A DNA stretch of 41,781 nucleotides from Oscillospiraceae bacterium (GTDB lineage Bacteria; Bacillota; Clostridia; Oscillospirales; Ruminococcaceae): the NCBI GenBank assembly GCA_004557855.1, contig SFFJ01000016.1, forward strand, positions 1-41,781, given 5' to 3'. Position numbers and translations under genes: made by a program. The notes under the pieces are model-generated. The model was not told where the DNA came from. It searched no databases and saw only the letters and a list, made by a program, of their open reading frames with translations. Positions 8,039-15,823 of this stretch are shown piece by piece. Within the stretch, counting starts at the first letter, position 1. The number at the start of each line of letters is the position of its first letter.

Positions 8039-8440
8039 TCAGCGCTTGGAGAACTGGGGTGCGCGACGGGCGGCTTTGAGACCGTACTTCTTGCGCTCCT
8101 TCATTCTGGGGTCGCGGGTCAAGAGACCGGCCTTCTTCAGAATGGGACGCATCTCATCGCCGTGCTGCAGCAGCGCACGGGAAATACCGTGGCGGATTGC
8201 GCCGGCCTGGCCGGAAACGCCGCCGCCTGCTACGGTGCAGACAACATCAAACTGACCCAGGGTATCGGTGAGGGTCATGGGCTGACGAACGATCAGCTTC
8301 AGGGTCTCCAGGCCGAAATAATCGTCGATATCTCTGCCATTGATGGTGATCTTGCCGGTGCCGGCATACAGGCGAACACGGGCAACGGAGCTCTTTCTAC
8401 GGCCGGTGCCATAGTAATAGGGATTCTTGCTCTCGTACAT
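8039..8440 (-). CDS. rpsI: 30S ribosomal protein S9
   Basis: Small-subunit protein whose C-terminal tail reaches the decoding centre P site. The 133-residue protein has YYGTGRRKSSVARVRL near the N terminus and ends in the conserved basic tail KKYGLKAARRAPQFSKR. The start at 8440 is preceded by AAAGGAG. It follows rplM by 19 bases, the near-universal bacterial order. Confidence 0.99.
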   Translation of the reverse strand: MYESKNPYYYGTGRRKSSVARVRLYAGTGKITINGRDIDDYFGLETLKLIVRQPMTLTDTLGQFDVVCTVAGGGVSGQAGAIRHGISRALLQHGDEMRPILKKAGLLTRDPRMKERKKYGLKAARRAPQFSKR

Positions 8441-8459
8441 GGATTATTTCTCCTTTCGA

Positions 8460-8879
8460 TCAAATTTCTTCGGGCTTCTGGGCGGCATGACCGTGGTTGG
8501 CATCGCGGTAAACGCGGCAGCGGGTCATGGCCTTGCGGCCGATGGTGTTATCGGGGATCATGCCCTTAACGGCCAGCATCATGGCCTTTTCGGGGTTTTC
8601 TGCCATCAGGGTCTTGTACTGGACCTCCTTGAGGCCGCCGACATAACCGGAGTGATGACGGTAATACTTCTGCTCCAGCTTGCGGCCGGTCAGAACTGCC
8701 TGGGCAGCGTTGATGATGATGACATGGTCACCGCAATCAACGTGAGGGGTAAAGGTGGGCTTGTGCTTGCCGCGCAGCAGAACGGCGGCTTTTTCGGCGG
8801 TGCGGCCCAGCGGCTTGCCGGCTGCATCGATGATGTACCATTTACGTTCCATGCCGGGCTTTGCCATGGTAGTGGACAT
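8460..8879 (-). CDS. rplM: 50S ribosomal protein L13
   Basis: Large-subunit assembly protein. The 139-residue protein carries ERKWYIIDAAGKPLGR, the VDCGDHVIIINA segment and YYRHHSGYVGGLK, all typical of L13. The start at 8879 has AGGAGG upstream; a longer frame up to 8954 would begin at the transcription start predicted from the promoter at 8960-8988 and is rejected. First gene of the rplM-rpsI operon, with a leader of about 74 bases containing a hairpin at 8917-8938. Confidence 0.98.
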   Translation of the reverse strand: MSTTMAKPGMERKWYIIDAAGKPLGRTAEKAAVLLRGKHKPTFTPHVDCGDHVIIINAAQAVLTGRKLEQKYYRHHSGYVGGLKEVQYKTLMAENPEKAMMLAVKGMIPDNTIGRKAMTRCRVYRDANHGHAAQKPEEI

Positions 8880-8916
8880 ATCTTTTTCCTCCTGAATATT
8901 TGTTAGCTTTCGTTTC

Positions 8917-8938
8917 GCGCCCCCTGTAAAACAGGCGC
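8917..8938 (-). promoter_or_regulatory. Stem-loop in the rplM leader (possible L13 autoregulatory site)
   Basis: Within the predicted leader, minus strand GCGCCTGT and ACAGGGGGCGC pair around TTT, about 40 bases before the start codon. Leaders bound by L13 are known in some Firmicutes; whether this hairpin is related is an inference. Confidence 0.4.
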
Positions 8939-8959
8939 AGATACAAAGCGACAATGATT

Positions 8960-8988
8960 ATTATAGCGGCGGGGTCATGCGGTGTCAA
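8960..8988 (-). promoter_or_regulatory. Consensus sigma-A promoter of rplM-rpsI
   Basis: Minus strand TTGACA (8983-8988), exactly 17 bases, TATAAT (8960-8965): both hexamers match consensus. It is the strongest promoter in the window. Confidence 0.93.
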
Positions 8989-9092
8989 GGGTGTTTTGGC
9001 CGTTTTTTCATTTACCGATAGCCTTGCTCTCGTTTTCTCCTGTTTTCTCGCTCATGCTCTTGTTATCTCCCATGTCAATTTTACAAAAAAGC

Positions 9093-9127
9093 AAAAAAAC
9101 GGCGCCCTGCCGGCGGGGGCAGGGCGC
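9093..9127 (-). terminator. Terminator after the FakA-like small gene
   Basis: Minus strand GCGCCCTGCC/GGCAGGGCGC hairpin followed by CG and seven T. It closes the rodA-to-hflX gene run. Confidence 0.9.
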
Positions 9128-9136
9128 ACTCCGGCA

Positions 9137-9388
9137 TCAACCGCGCTCCCCGCGCGCCTGACGCTCCATTTTCTCGATGACGACGTCGTAGATATCGCCC
9201 AGCGACGCCATATATTCCAGCACCTCCCACGGGCGGTTGGTGTGGAAGTGCAGCTTGATGGTCTCCTCATCGCCGACCACCAGCAGGCAGTCCCCCGCAA
9301 AGTGCGCCGTGATGTAGTCGTTGATCTCGTCCTCATCCAGGTCGCTGCCGTCCAGCAGCAGCTGGGTATCGAATTTATACTCCTCCAT
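9137..9388 (-). CDS. Stand-alone FakA C-terminal-like (kinase-to-dihydroxyacetone kinase) domain
   Basis: An 83-residue acidic protein. The segment GDCLLVVGDEETIKLHFHTN followed by RPWEVLEYMASLGDIYDVVIEKM matches what I know of the C-terminal part of FakA (YloV/DAK2), the ATP-binding subunit of fatty-acid kinase. The DhaL kinase domain is absent, so it cannot be a kinase alone. The start is at 9388, with its GGAGG inside the end of hflX two bases upstream, so the two are translationally linked. Possible role: a partner or regulatory subunit for a FakB-like lipid-binding protein. The family call is good, the function is a guess. Confidence 0.85.
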   Translation of the reverse strand: MEEYKFDTQLLLDGSDLDEDEINDYITAHFAGDCLLVVGDEETIKLHFHTNRPWEVLEYMASLGDIYDVVIEKMERQARGERG

Positions 9389-9390
9389 GG

Positions 9391-10665
9391 TCAGTCCTCC
9401 GTTTTGAGATACGATTCAAACAGCCGCCAGTCCCACTGCTCCACCTCGGCCTCCAGCAGGGTGCCCTCGGCGGTGTATTCCCGGCTGAAAATCTGTCCCT
9501 GCTGCTCCAGGCGGTGCAGCAGGCCGCCCTCGGTGTAGGGCAGGCACAGCCGGCAGCGGATGCGCCCGGGCGGCAGCGTTTCGGCGATGGCCGCCAGTAG
9601 CTGCGGCAGGCCGTAGCCGGTTTTGGCGGAAATGCGCACGCAGCCCTTATACGGCTCGTTTTCGGCATCGGGGGCGGCGTCGCACTTATTCAGCACCGTG
9701 ATGACCGGGGTGCCCTCCACCCCCAGCTCCTCCAGCAGGCGCTCGGTCACCGCCCGCTGCTCCAGCAGCTCCGGGCTGGTGATATCGCACACGCTTAAAA
9801 TGAGGTCGGCATTGGCGGCCTCCTCCAGCGTGGAATGGAACGCCTCCACCAGCTGGTGGGGCAGCCGCCGCACCAGTCCCACCGTATCGATGAGCATGAC
9901 CGAACGGCCGTCCGGCAGCGCCAGCGCACGGGAGGTGGGGTCCAGCGTTGCAAAGAGCTTGTCCTCGGCCAGCACCCCGGCCTCGGTCAGGGTATTCAGC
10001 AGGGTGGATTTTCCCACATTGGTATAGCCGACGATCGCCACCGTGGTGATGCCGTCCTTTTTGCGGCGGGCACGGCGCTGTTCCCGGCGTCTTGCCAGTG
10101 CCGCCAGCTCGGTTTTCAGGGCATCTATCCTGCGGCGGATGTGACGGCGGTCTACCTCCAGCTTGGTTTCACCGGCGCCGCGGCGGGCGCCCGTTCCGCC
10201 GGCACCGCCGCCCCCCTGCCGGGAAAGCTGCACCCCGCGCCCCGCCAAACGGGGCAGCTGGTATTGCAGCCGTGCCAGCTCCACCTGCAGCTTGCCCTCG
10301 CCGCTGACCGCCCGTGCCGCAAAGATATCCAGAATAAGCATGGTGCGGTCCAGCACGGGGCAGTCGCACAGCTCCTCGATGTTCCGCAGCTGCGCCGGGG
10401 AAAGCTCCTCATCAAAGATGATGAGGTCCGCCTCCGCCGCCTCCATATAGTCCTTCAGCTCCAGCAGGCGGCCGCTGCCCATAAAGGTAGCCGCCACCGG
10501 GCTTTGCAGCCTTTGGGTGGCGGTGCCCACCACCGGGTACCCGGCGGTTTTGGCCAGCTCCCGCAGCTCCTCCAGCGATATTTCCACATCATATTCGCCG
10601 GTATCCACGGCGGCCAGCACCGCCCTCTTGGGCGCTTCTACGTTCTCGAAAAATTCAGTCGGCAT
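9391..10665 (-). CDS. hflX: Ribosome-associated GTPase HflX
   Basis: Binds 50S subunits and in several bacteria splits stalled or heat-damaged ribosomes. The 424-residue protein has an N-terminal HflX domain (FMGSGRLLEL, FDEELSPAQLRNIEE), a Gly-rich linker at about residues 141-156, a coiled basic helix, then a GTPase domain: G1 GYTNVGKS (203-210), G3 DTVGLVRRLP, G4 NKCD. The start at 10665 has CGGAGGAG upstream; longer frames would cross repeat E4. It lies downstream of upp, with E4 in the gap, and is followed by the FakA-like gene. Confidence 0.96.
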   Translation of the reverse strand: MPTEFFENVEAPKRAVLAAVDTGEYDVEISLEELRELAKTAGYPVVGTATQRLQSPVAATFMGSGRLLELKDYMEAAEADLIIFDEELSPAQLRNIEELCDCPVLDRTMLILDIFAARAVSGEGKLQVELARLQYQLPRLAGRGVQLSRQGGGGAGGTGARRGAGETKLEVDRRHIRRRIDALKTELAALARRREQRRARRKKDGITTVAIVGYTNVGKSTLLNTLTEAGVLAEDKLFATLDPTSRALALPDGRSVMLIDTVGLVRRLPHQLVEAFHSTLEEAANADLILSVCDITSPELLEQRAVTERLLEELGVEGTPVITVLNKCDAAPDAENEPYKGCVRISAKTGYGLPQLLAAIAETLPPGRIRCRLCLPYTEGGLLHRLEQQGQIFSREYTAEGTLLEAEVEQWDWRLFESYLKTED

Positions 10666-10701
10666 GGTTTTCTCCTCCGGGGCAGCGGCATCGCCGGGCA
10701 G

Positions 10702-10788
10702 GGGCGCCCGCAGGGCAAGCCGCCTGCGGCGGCTTCGGCGGGCGGAGCCCGCCGGCTCCGGCTGCGCCGGAGCGCCCTGCGGGCGCCC
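10702..10788. repeat. Three-hairpin cloverleaf element E4
   Basis: 15-bp closing stem (GGGCGCCCGCAGGGC and its complement) with hairpins AAGCCGCC-TGC-GGCGGCTT, CGGCGGGC-GGA-GCCCGCCG and GCTCCGGC-TGC-GCCGGAGC. It lies just upstream of hflX, inside the upp-hflX gap. Confidence 0.9.
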
Positions 10789-10867
10789 TGCGGCCCGGCT
10801 CTCTTCGCTACCCCAAAGGGGGAGGGAAAGTAGCTTGCTTCCCCTCCCCCGTGTGTTCTTTTTTTGC

Positions 10868-11506
10868 TTACTTGGTGCCGAAAATACGGTCCCCGGCATC
10901 CCCCAGGCCCGGCACGATGTAGTTATGCTCGTTGAGTTTTTCATCCAGCACGCCCGCGTAAACCTTTACGTCGGGGTGCACCTTGCCAAAGGCCTCCAGA
11001 CCCTCCGGCGCAGCGATGATGCACACGAACTTGATGTTGGTCGCGCCGTGCTTCTTTATCATGCTCACCGCATCAATGGCGCTGCCGCCGGTGGCCAGCA
11101 TGGGGTCCACCACGATGACCTCCCGCTCGCTGATATCCTTGGGCAGCTTGCAGAAGTACTCGATGGGCTTGGCGGTCTCCTCATCCCGGTACAGGCCGAT
11201 ATGCCCGACCTTTGCGGCGGGGATGAGGGTCAGCATCCCGTCCACCATGCCCAGCCCGGCCCGCAAAATCGGCACGATGGCCAGCTTGCGCCCGGAGAGC
11301 ATCTTGGTCTTGCAGCGGCAGATGGGGGTCTCCACCGTGACCTCCTTGAGGGGCAGGTCGCGGGTGGCCTCGTAGCACATCAGGGTGGCTACCTCGCTGG
11401 CCAGCTCCCGGAAGTCCTTGCTGCCGGTCTCTTTTTTCCGCATCAGGGAGATCTTGTGCTGAATGAGGGGGTGATCGAGGATCTGGGGTTCAAAAGTCTG
11501 GGACAT
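10868..11506 (-). CDS. upp: Uracil phosphoribosyltransferase
   Basis: Salvages uracil with PRPP to give UMP. The 212-residue protein is of normal length, with ILRAGLGMVDGM (residues 80-91) and the PRPP-binding loop VDPMLATGGSA (123-133), and ends in GDAGDRIFGTK, the uracil-binding tail. The start at 11506 has AAGGAGGAAAG upstream. It follows rpiB by 50 bases; both enzymes handle pentose-phosphate-derived metabolites. Confidence 0.98.
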   Translation of the reverse strand: MSQTFEPQILDHPLIQHKISLMRKKETGSKDFRELASEVATLMCYEATRDLPLKEVTVETPICRCKTKMLSGRKLAIVPILRAGLGMVDGMLTLIPAAKVGHIGLYRDEETAKPIEYFCKLPKDISEREVIVVDPMLATGGSAIDAVSMIKKHGATNIKFVCIIAAPEGLEAFGKVHPDVKVYAGVLDEKLNEHNYIVPGLGDAGDRIFGTK

Positions 11507-11556
11507 TATTCTTTCCTCCTTGTATTTATCGGCAATGGTTGTTGTGACGAACAGCA

Positions 11557-12003
11557 TTATTCTTCGGCTTCCAGCTTTGCGATGAGGTCTACCCGGCGCT
11601 GGTGGCGGCCGCCCTCAAACTCGGTGGTCAAAAAGGCGTCTACCAGCTCCATGGCCAGTCCCTGCCCCACCACACGCTCCCCGAAGGTGAGAATATTGGC
11701 ATCATTGTGGGCGCGCGTCATGCGGGCGCTGAAGGTATCGGAGCAGCAGCAGGCCCGGATGCCCTTCACCTTATTGGCGGCGATGGACATCCCCACGCCC
11801 GTCCCGCAGATGAGAATTCCTCTCTCGGCGTTTCCGTCCCGCAGATAGCGGGCCACCTCCCCGGCTTTTTCGGGGTAATCGCATTTTTCTCCGGCCTCGT
11901 AGATGCCGAAGTCCTTGACCTCATGCCCCAGCTCCAGCAGGTGCGCCTTTACGGCGTCCTTCAGGGTCAGGGCGGCGTGGTCGCAGCCGATGACGATTTT
12001 CAT
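11557..12003 (-). CDS. rpiB: Ribose-5-phosphate isomerase B
   Basis: Interconverts ribose 5-phosphate and ribulose 5-phosphate. The 148-residue protein opens with MKIVIGCDHAALTLK and carries the active-site loop ICGTGVGMSIAANK (C66 the expected catalytic base) and RAHNDANIL (H99). The start at 12003 has AAAGGAGTG upstream. Its product feeds PRPP synthesis (prs, at the other end of the window) and so upp next door. LacAB/RpiB relatives using allose phosphate look similar. Confidence 0.96.
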   Translation of the reverse strand: MKIVIGCDHAALTLKDAVKAHLLELGHEVKDFGIYEAGEKCDYPEKAGEVARYLRDGNAERGILICGTGVGMSIAANKVKGIRACCCSDTFSARMTRAHNDANILTFGERVVGQGLAMELVDAFLTTEFEGGRHQRRVDLIAKLEAEE

Positions 12004-12113
12004 ATCACAACACTCCTTTGTGTAAAATTGACTCGGTTTTTGTCCCTCGCCTTTCGGCGGATGCCCTCGCATCCTGCGGCGGGCGGCGGTTCTTGCCCGG
12101 TTGCCGCCGGGGG

Positions 12114-12809
12114 CTATTCGGCCTTGTGCTGCCGTTGCTCCAGGGTCATCGCATTGGCGGGGCGCAGGTAGCAGGGCACCAGCGCCTCCGGGGAAACCGC
12201 CTCCCCCAGATGGTTCATGGCAGCCAGTCCCACCGCAGCGGCCCGCTGGTAGCACAGGTGCGCCGGCGCAAGCTTCACCGGCAGCTCCTCCCCCCATGCG
12301 GCCAGCCCCAGGTGGGCGCCGTCCCCGCACAGCCAGAGGGGTGCCGGGCAATCCTGCAGCTTTTTCTTCAGCTCGGTCAGCGGCAGCGCCTCGTCCTCGG
12401 TCAGCCGGGTCAGCGTTCCCGCCTGCCCCCGGAACAGCGCCGTATAGACCTGCCCGCAGCGGGCATCCATCATCGGGACGACCGTCCCCTCAAAGCCCAG
12501 AAGCCCGTAGGCGATGGCCTCCGGGGTGGATACCCCGATGCAGGGGGTCCGGTCGGGGAACGCCAGTCCCTTTACGGCGGCTATGCCGATGCGCAGCCCC
12601 GTAAAGGAGCCCGGCCCCCGGCTCACCGCATAGTAGTCCACCTGCTCCGGGGATATCCCGGTGTGCTCCAGCAGGCTTTGTGCCATCGGCAGCAGCGTCA
12701 CGCTGTGGGTCTGCGGTACATTCAGAAATTCCTCCCCCAGCAGCTTCCCATCCCGGTACAGCGCCGCCGAAGCCGCAGCCGCAGAGCATTCCAATGAAAA
12801 CAGCACCAT
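12114..12809 (-). CDS. tsaB: tRNA threonylcarbamoyladenosine biosynthesis protein TsaB
   Basis: Non-catalytic partner of TsaD in the t6A37 modification complex of ANN-decoding tRNAs. The 231-residue protein is an ASKHA-fold paralogue: MVLFSLECSAAAASAALY at the N terminus and YAVSRGPGSFTGLRIG (about 70-85), the TsaB signature. The start at 12809 has GGAAAGGGG upstream. It lies downstream of tsaE; tsaD is not in the window. Confidence 0.94.
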   Translation of the reverse strand: MVLFSLECSAAAASAALYRDGKLLGEEFLNVPQTHSVTLLPMAQSLLEHTGISPEQVDYYAVSRGPGSFTGLRIGIAAVKGLAFPDRTPCIGVSTPEAIAYGLLGFEGTVVPMMDARCGQVYTALFRGQAGTLTRLTEDEALPLTELKKKLQDCPAPLWLCGDGAHLGLAAWGEELPVKLAPAHLCYQRAAAVGLAAMNHLGEAVSPEALVPCYLRPANAMTLEQRQHKAE

Positions 12810-12900
12810 ATCCTTTTCCCCTTTCCTCGCCGGCCCGGCCGGCAATATTCGGGCGGCTTCCGCCGCAGCCGCCGCCCGCGGCCCCGCAAAGGGGCAGTAA

Positions 12901-13344
12901 TTACGGCTGCAAGGCGGCAAGGCGCTCATCGCCGGTGAGGACGATGCGCCGGGCATCGCCCTCCAGCGGTGTAAAATCGATATGCAGGGAATTTTCCGGC
13001 AGTGCCTCGGGGATGCGCTCGCTCCATTCCACCGCCAGAATGCGGCTTCCGTCCAGATAATCAAAATACCCGGTGGCGTACAGATCATCCACGCCGGTAA
13101 TGCGGTAAAAATCAAAGTGACACAGCGGCAGTGGCCCCCGGTACTCCTGCACCAGCGCAAAGGTCGGGCTGGAGACCCAGTCGGTGCTGCCCAGCCCCCG
13201 TGCCAGCCCCACCGTAAAGGTGGTTTTTCCGGCGCCCATGGGGCCGGTATAGGCCAGCACATCGCCGGGGCGCAGCAGCTTTGCCAGCCGTTCGGCCAAT
13301 GCCTGCGTTTCGGCAGGGCTGCGGGTAGTAAAGGTCACGGTCAT
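12901..13344 (-). CDS. tsaE: tRNA threonylcarbamoyladenosine biosynthesis ATPase TsaE
   Basis: P-loop ATPase needed for turnover of the TsaBDE complex. The 147-residue protein has a Walker A motif GPMGAGKTT (34-42), the SSPTFALVQEY switch, FDFYRI and EWSERIPEALP, all family hallmarks. The start overlaps the stop of the DUF6440 gene by four bases (ATGA). A 90-base gap with a degenerate GC-rich palindrome separates it from tsaB. Confidence 0.96.
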   Translation of the reverse strand: MTVTFTTRSPAETQALAERLAKLLRPGDVLAYTGPMGAGKTTFTVGLARGLGSTDWVSSPTFALVQEYRGPLPLCHFDFYRITGVDDLYATGYFDYLDGSRILAVEWSERIPEALPENSLHIDFTPLEGDARRIVLTGDERLAALQP

Positions 13345-13535
13345 TGGTCGTACTCCGTTCCCCGCGCGGTGATGACCGGCTTGCCGTCGGTGCCCAGCAG
13401 CGGGGTGATGCCGCCGGCGTAGCCGGACTGCCAGGTAAGGTAATGCACGCCGGTTTGGGTATCCACGATTTCCTGCAGGGCGTTGGAAAAACCGGAGCCT
13501 TCATTTTCGATTACAACAAAACGTTTTTTGCCCAT
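13341..13535 (-). CDS. DUF6440-like small protein
   Basis: A 64-residue protein of unknown function. It matches my memory of DUF6440: an N-terminal KRFVVIENEGSGFS, then IVDTQTGVHYLTWQSGYAGG and PLLGTDGKPV. No signal peptide or membrane helix. The start at 13535 has CAGGAGGCC upstream. It sits between a rodA-like gene and tsaE and overlaps tsaE by four bases, so it is translated with it. Confidence 0.85.
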   Translation of the reverse strand: MGKKRFVVIENEGSGFSNALQEIVDTQTGVHYLTWQSGYAGGITPLLGTDGKPVITARGTEYDQ

Positions 13536-13560
13536 GAAAGTGGCCTCCTGAACGGAATAT

Positions 13561-14676
13561 TCAGCTGAACATCGTTGTTTTTTCGCTGTGGCGGACGGCC
13601 AGCACCAGCCCCAGCCCCAAATAGGCCGAAAGCACCGAGCTGCCCCCCGCCGAAAGCAGCGGCAGGGTGACGCCCACCGAGGGGCCCACCATCAGGCACA
13701 TTGCCACATTGATCATGATCTGTGCGGCAAACATGGAAAATACCCCCACGCAGATCGACCGGCCCATACGGTTGGAGCAGCGCAGCCCGATCCGCAGCAT
13801 CCGGCCCAGCATAAGGCCGTACACCAGCAGCACCGCCAGCGCCCCCAAAAAGCCCACCGACTCCCCGATAAAGGTGAAGATCATATCGTTATACATATCG
13901 GGGACATAGCGGTGGTCCGGGCTGAAAATGCCGATGCCGAACAGCTGCCCGGAGCCGAAGGAAATGCGCCCCTGCAGCTGCTGGAACGCCTGCCCCAGTG
14001 CGTAGGCCTCCGGGTCCTTCAGCAGCTCAAAGCGGATCTTTTGGTAGTCATCCAGCAGGAAGAACCACGCCAGCGGCGCAAAGGCCGCCGCCCCGGCCAC
14101 CCCCAGCAGGATCCACCGCCGGGAAAGCCCCGCCATGATGAGCATGATCACCACGATGAACAGCATCACCAGCGCCACGCCCCAGTCCTTTTGCAGCAGG
14201 ATCAGCAGCACCGGGAAGATGGCATGCACCGCGATTTTCAGCAGGCTGCGGCTTTCGTTCATCGCCGGGCCCACCTTGGTAAGGTGGTACGCCAGCGACA
14301 GGATAAAGGCGATCTTCAAAAATTCCGCCGGCTGTATGGTGGTAAACCCGAGGTTCAGCCAGCTTCGGTTGGTCTCGATGGAGTCGGTGCGGGTCTGCCC
14401 CAGAGAGGTAAAGGTCAGCAGCATCAGCACCACGGCGACCGGCACATAGAACTTCCACCAGCTGCCCAGTCTTTCGTAATCCAGATGCGCCAGCACCATG
14501 GCCGCCGCAAAGCCTATGGCGGTCGCGATGATCTGCATCAAAACGGTGCGCCGCCCGATGACCCCCATCTCCTGGATGCCCAGCAGCAGCAGCACGCTGA
14601 ACGCCGAAAGCCCCAGCGCACAGCAAAGCACCACCGGGTCGATCCGGCGGAAGATGCGGTGGATGAAGTTGAGCAT
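13561..14676 (-). CDS. rodA: FtsW/RodA/SpoVE-family peptidoglycan polymerase
   Basis: SEDS glycosyltransferase that polymerises lipid II at the membrane. The 371-residue protein has about ten membrane spans, the NRSWLNLGFTTIQPAEFLKI motif (about 122-141) and GPSVGVTLPLLSAGGSS near the C terminus. Length and the FTFIGESVGFLGAL segment favour RodA over FtsW, but SpoVE cannot be excluded in a sporulating species. The start at 14676 has AAAGGAGG upstream. Its predicted transcript begins near 14835 and includes repeat E5. No cognate class B PBP is adjacent. Confidence 0.9.
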   Translation of the reverse strand: MLNFIHRIFRRIDPVVLCCALGLSAFSVLLLLGIQEMGVIGRRTVLMQIIATAIGFAAAMVLAHLDYERLGSWWKFYVPVAVVLMLLTFTSLGQTRTDSIETNRSWLNLGFTTIQPAEFLKIAFILSLAYHLTKVGPAMNESRSLLKIAVHAIFPVLLILLQKDWGVALVMLFIVVIMLIMAGLSRRWILLGVAGAAAFAPLAWFFLLDDYQKIRFELLKDPEAYALGQAFQQLQGRISFGSGQLFGIGIFSPDHRYVPDMYNDMIFTFIGESVGFLGALAVLLVYGLMLGRMLRIGLRCSNRMGRSICVGVFSMFAAQIMINVAMCLMVGPSVGVTLPLLSAGGSSVLSAYLGLGLVLAVRHSEKTTMFS

Positions 14677-14724
14677 GGCCGGGGCCTCCTTTCCTGTAAC
14701 GGCGGGCGGTCTGGGCGGGGATAG

Positions 14725-14807
14725 GGGCCCGCCGTGCGTTCCGGCTGCGCCGGAACCGGTGCCTGCGGCGCCGAGGCCGCCCGCAGGGCGGCCTGCCCGG
14801 CGGGCCC
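14725..14807. repeat. Three-hairpin cloverleaf element E5
   Basis: Closing stem GGGCCCGCCG/CGGCGGGCCC with hairpins TTCCGGC-TGC-GCCGGAA, CGGTGCC-TGC-GGCGCCG and AGGCCGCCC-GCA-GGGCGGCCT. It lies between the rodA -10 box (14842-14847) and its start codon, so it should be in the 5' untranslated RNA. Confidence 0.88.
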
Positions 14808-14841
14808 CGGGCCTGCGGCTCCCCTAAAATGTTTTCATAGT

Positions 14842-14871
14842 ATTATACCATTTTGCCGCCCCTTTGAAAAG
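14842..14871 (-). promoter_or_regulatory. Extended -10 promoter of the rodA gene run
   Basis: Minus strand TATAAT (14842-14847) preceded by TGG; the -35 at 17 bases is TTTTCA, a weak match. The leader would be about 160 bases and carries E5. Confidence 0.6.
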
Positions 14872-14902
14872 TCCGCAGCAGTAAAAACCGCCCGTTCCCC
14901 GC

Positions 14903-14931
14903 AAAAAAGCCGCCCCGGCATCGGGACAGCT
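14903..14931 (-). terminator. Terminator of the lipoprotein gene
   Basis: Minus strand AGCTGTCCCG/CGGGGCGGCT hairpin (with G-U pairs) followed by TTTTTT, 15 bases past the stop. Confidence 0.8.
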
Positions 14932-14945
14932 TTTGGGTAAATTGC

Positions 14946-15563
14946 TTATTTTCCGCCCAGCATAGCCATCATATCGGCAGGCTCCGCAACGGCGGGAGAA
15001 TAGGAAATAATAACGATAGCCATGTGCTTACCGATGCGGGAGAACAGATAATCCTGCGCCAGCAGCCCATCATAGGCGGAAGCGTGGATGTGATAATAGT
15101 CCCGGCCGCCGATGGTCACGGTCTCGCCGTCGTCAAAGGAATAGCCGAGCTCCTCCGGCAGGGTATTCATGATCAGCGCCGCATAGTCCTTCTCGGTATA
15201 GGCGGTGCCGCCGGCAGAAACCGCCAGGTTTTCCGCCATAACGATGACATTGGAGCCCAGCTCGCTGTCCTGCGCCTTCATATCATAGGTGTTCTGTGCC
15301 TTCAGGAATTCCTCGGAAATGCCCTCGCCGGAGAGGTTCTCCACGGTCAGACCCATCAGCTTCGCCAGCTCCTCGTCATCGGCGATCTCCCAGTTTTCGG
15401 GAACGGTCACCGTCAGACCGAGGGAGTCATTGGTATATACATTCTCCGCCCAGCTGCCGCGGGCAAATTCCTTGGCATCATTGCCTTTGTTGTCGGTATT
15501 TCCACAGGCTGCCAGGGCAAAAACCATCATCATCGCCAGCAGCAGAGCAAGCCATTTTTTCAT
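14946..15563 (-). CDS. Putative lipoprotein of unknown function
   Basis: A 205-residue exported protein. A type II signal peptide (MKKWLALLLAMMMVFALAAC) ends in lipobox LAAC, cysteine 20. The mature part is acidic and resembles the small PsbP/DUF1795-like lipoproteins of Clostridia: NDSLGLTVTVPENWEIADDEE near residue 50, then mixed alpha/beta sequence ending in VVIISYSPAVAEPADMMAML. That fold assignment is an inference. The start at 15563 has TAGGAGGAA upstream. It is a single-gene unit with promoter 15619-15647 and terminator 14903-14931. Confidence 0.88.
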   Translation of the reverse strand: MKKWLALLLAMMMVFALAACGNTDNKGNDAKEFARGSWAENVYTNDSLGLTVTVPENWEIADDEELAKLMGLTVENLSGEGISEEFLKAQNTYDMKAQDSELGSNVIVMAENLAVSAGGTAYTEKDYAALIMNTLPEELGYSFDDGETVTIGGRDYYHIHASAYDGLLAQDYLFSRIGKHMAIVIISYSPAVAEPADMMAMLGGK

Positions 15564-15618
15564 TCTTTTTTCCTCCTAAAGCGTCTTGTTTTTTCTGTTT
15601 TCGTTTTGGCCTCTCGAT

Positions 15619-15647
15619 AGTCTATCATACCCATCCGGGAAAGTCAA
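15619..15647 (-). promoter_or_regulatory. Promoter of the lipoprotein gene
   Basis: Minus strand TTGACT (15642-15647), 17-base spacer, TAGACT (15619-15624) with extended TGA. Confidence 0.6.
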
Positions 15648-15709
15648 CGCAGAATTTTCATAGGAAGGCGCCCTGCGCCGGAATATGCCCCGCAAAAGCC
15701 GCAGGAACC

Positions 15710-15793
15710 GGGGCGCAGCCCAACCGCCCTCCGGGCGGTTTCAGCGGCCTCCGGCCGCTGCGGCGGCCCGCAGGGCCGCCGGGGCTGCGCCCC
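15710..15793. repeat. Three-hairpin cloverleaf element E6
   Basis: Closing stem GGGGCGCAGCCC/GGGGCTGCGCCCC with hairpins AACCGCCC-TCC-GGGCGGTT, CAGCGGCC-TCC-GGCCGCTG and GGCGGCCC-GCA-GGGCCGCC. It lies just past the fhs stop and may act as its 3' end structure. Confidence 0.9.
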
Positions 15794-15823
15794 GTCCCCC
15801 GCCCCTTGCAGGCTCCCGCCAAG

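Noticed and set aside
12010..12113. Sixteenth cloverleaf element between rpiB and tsaB
   Set aside because: GC-rich with short inverted pieces but no closing stem with three hairpins; the same holds for 12825-12900.
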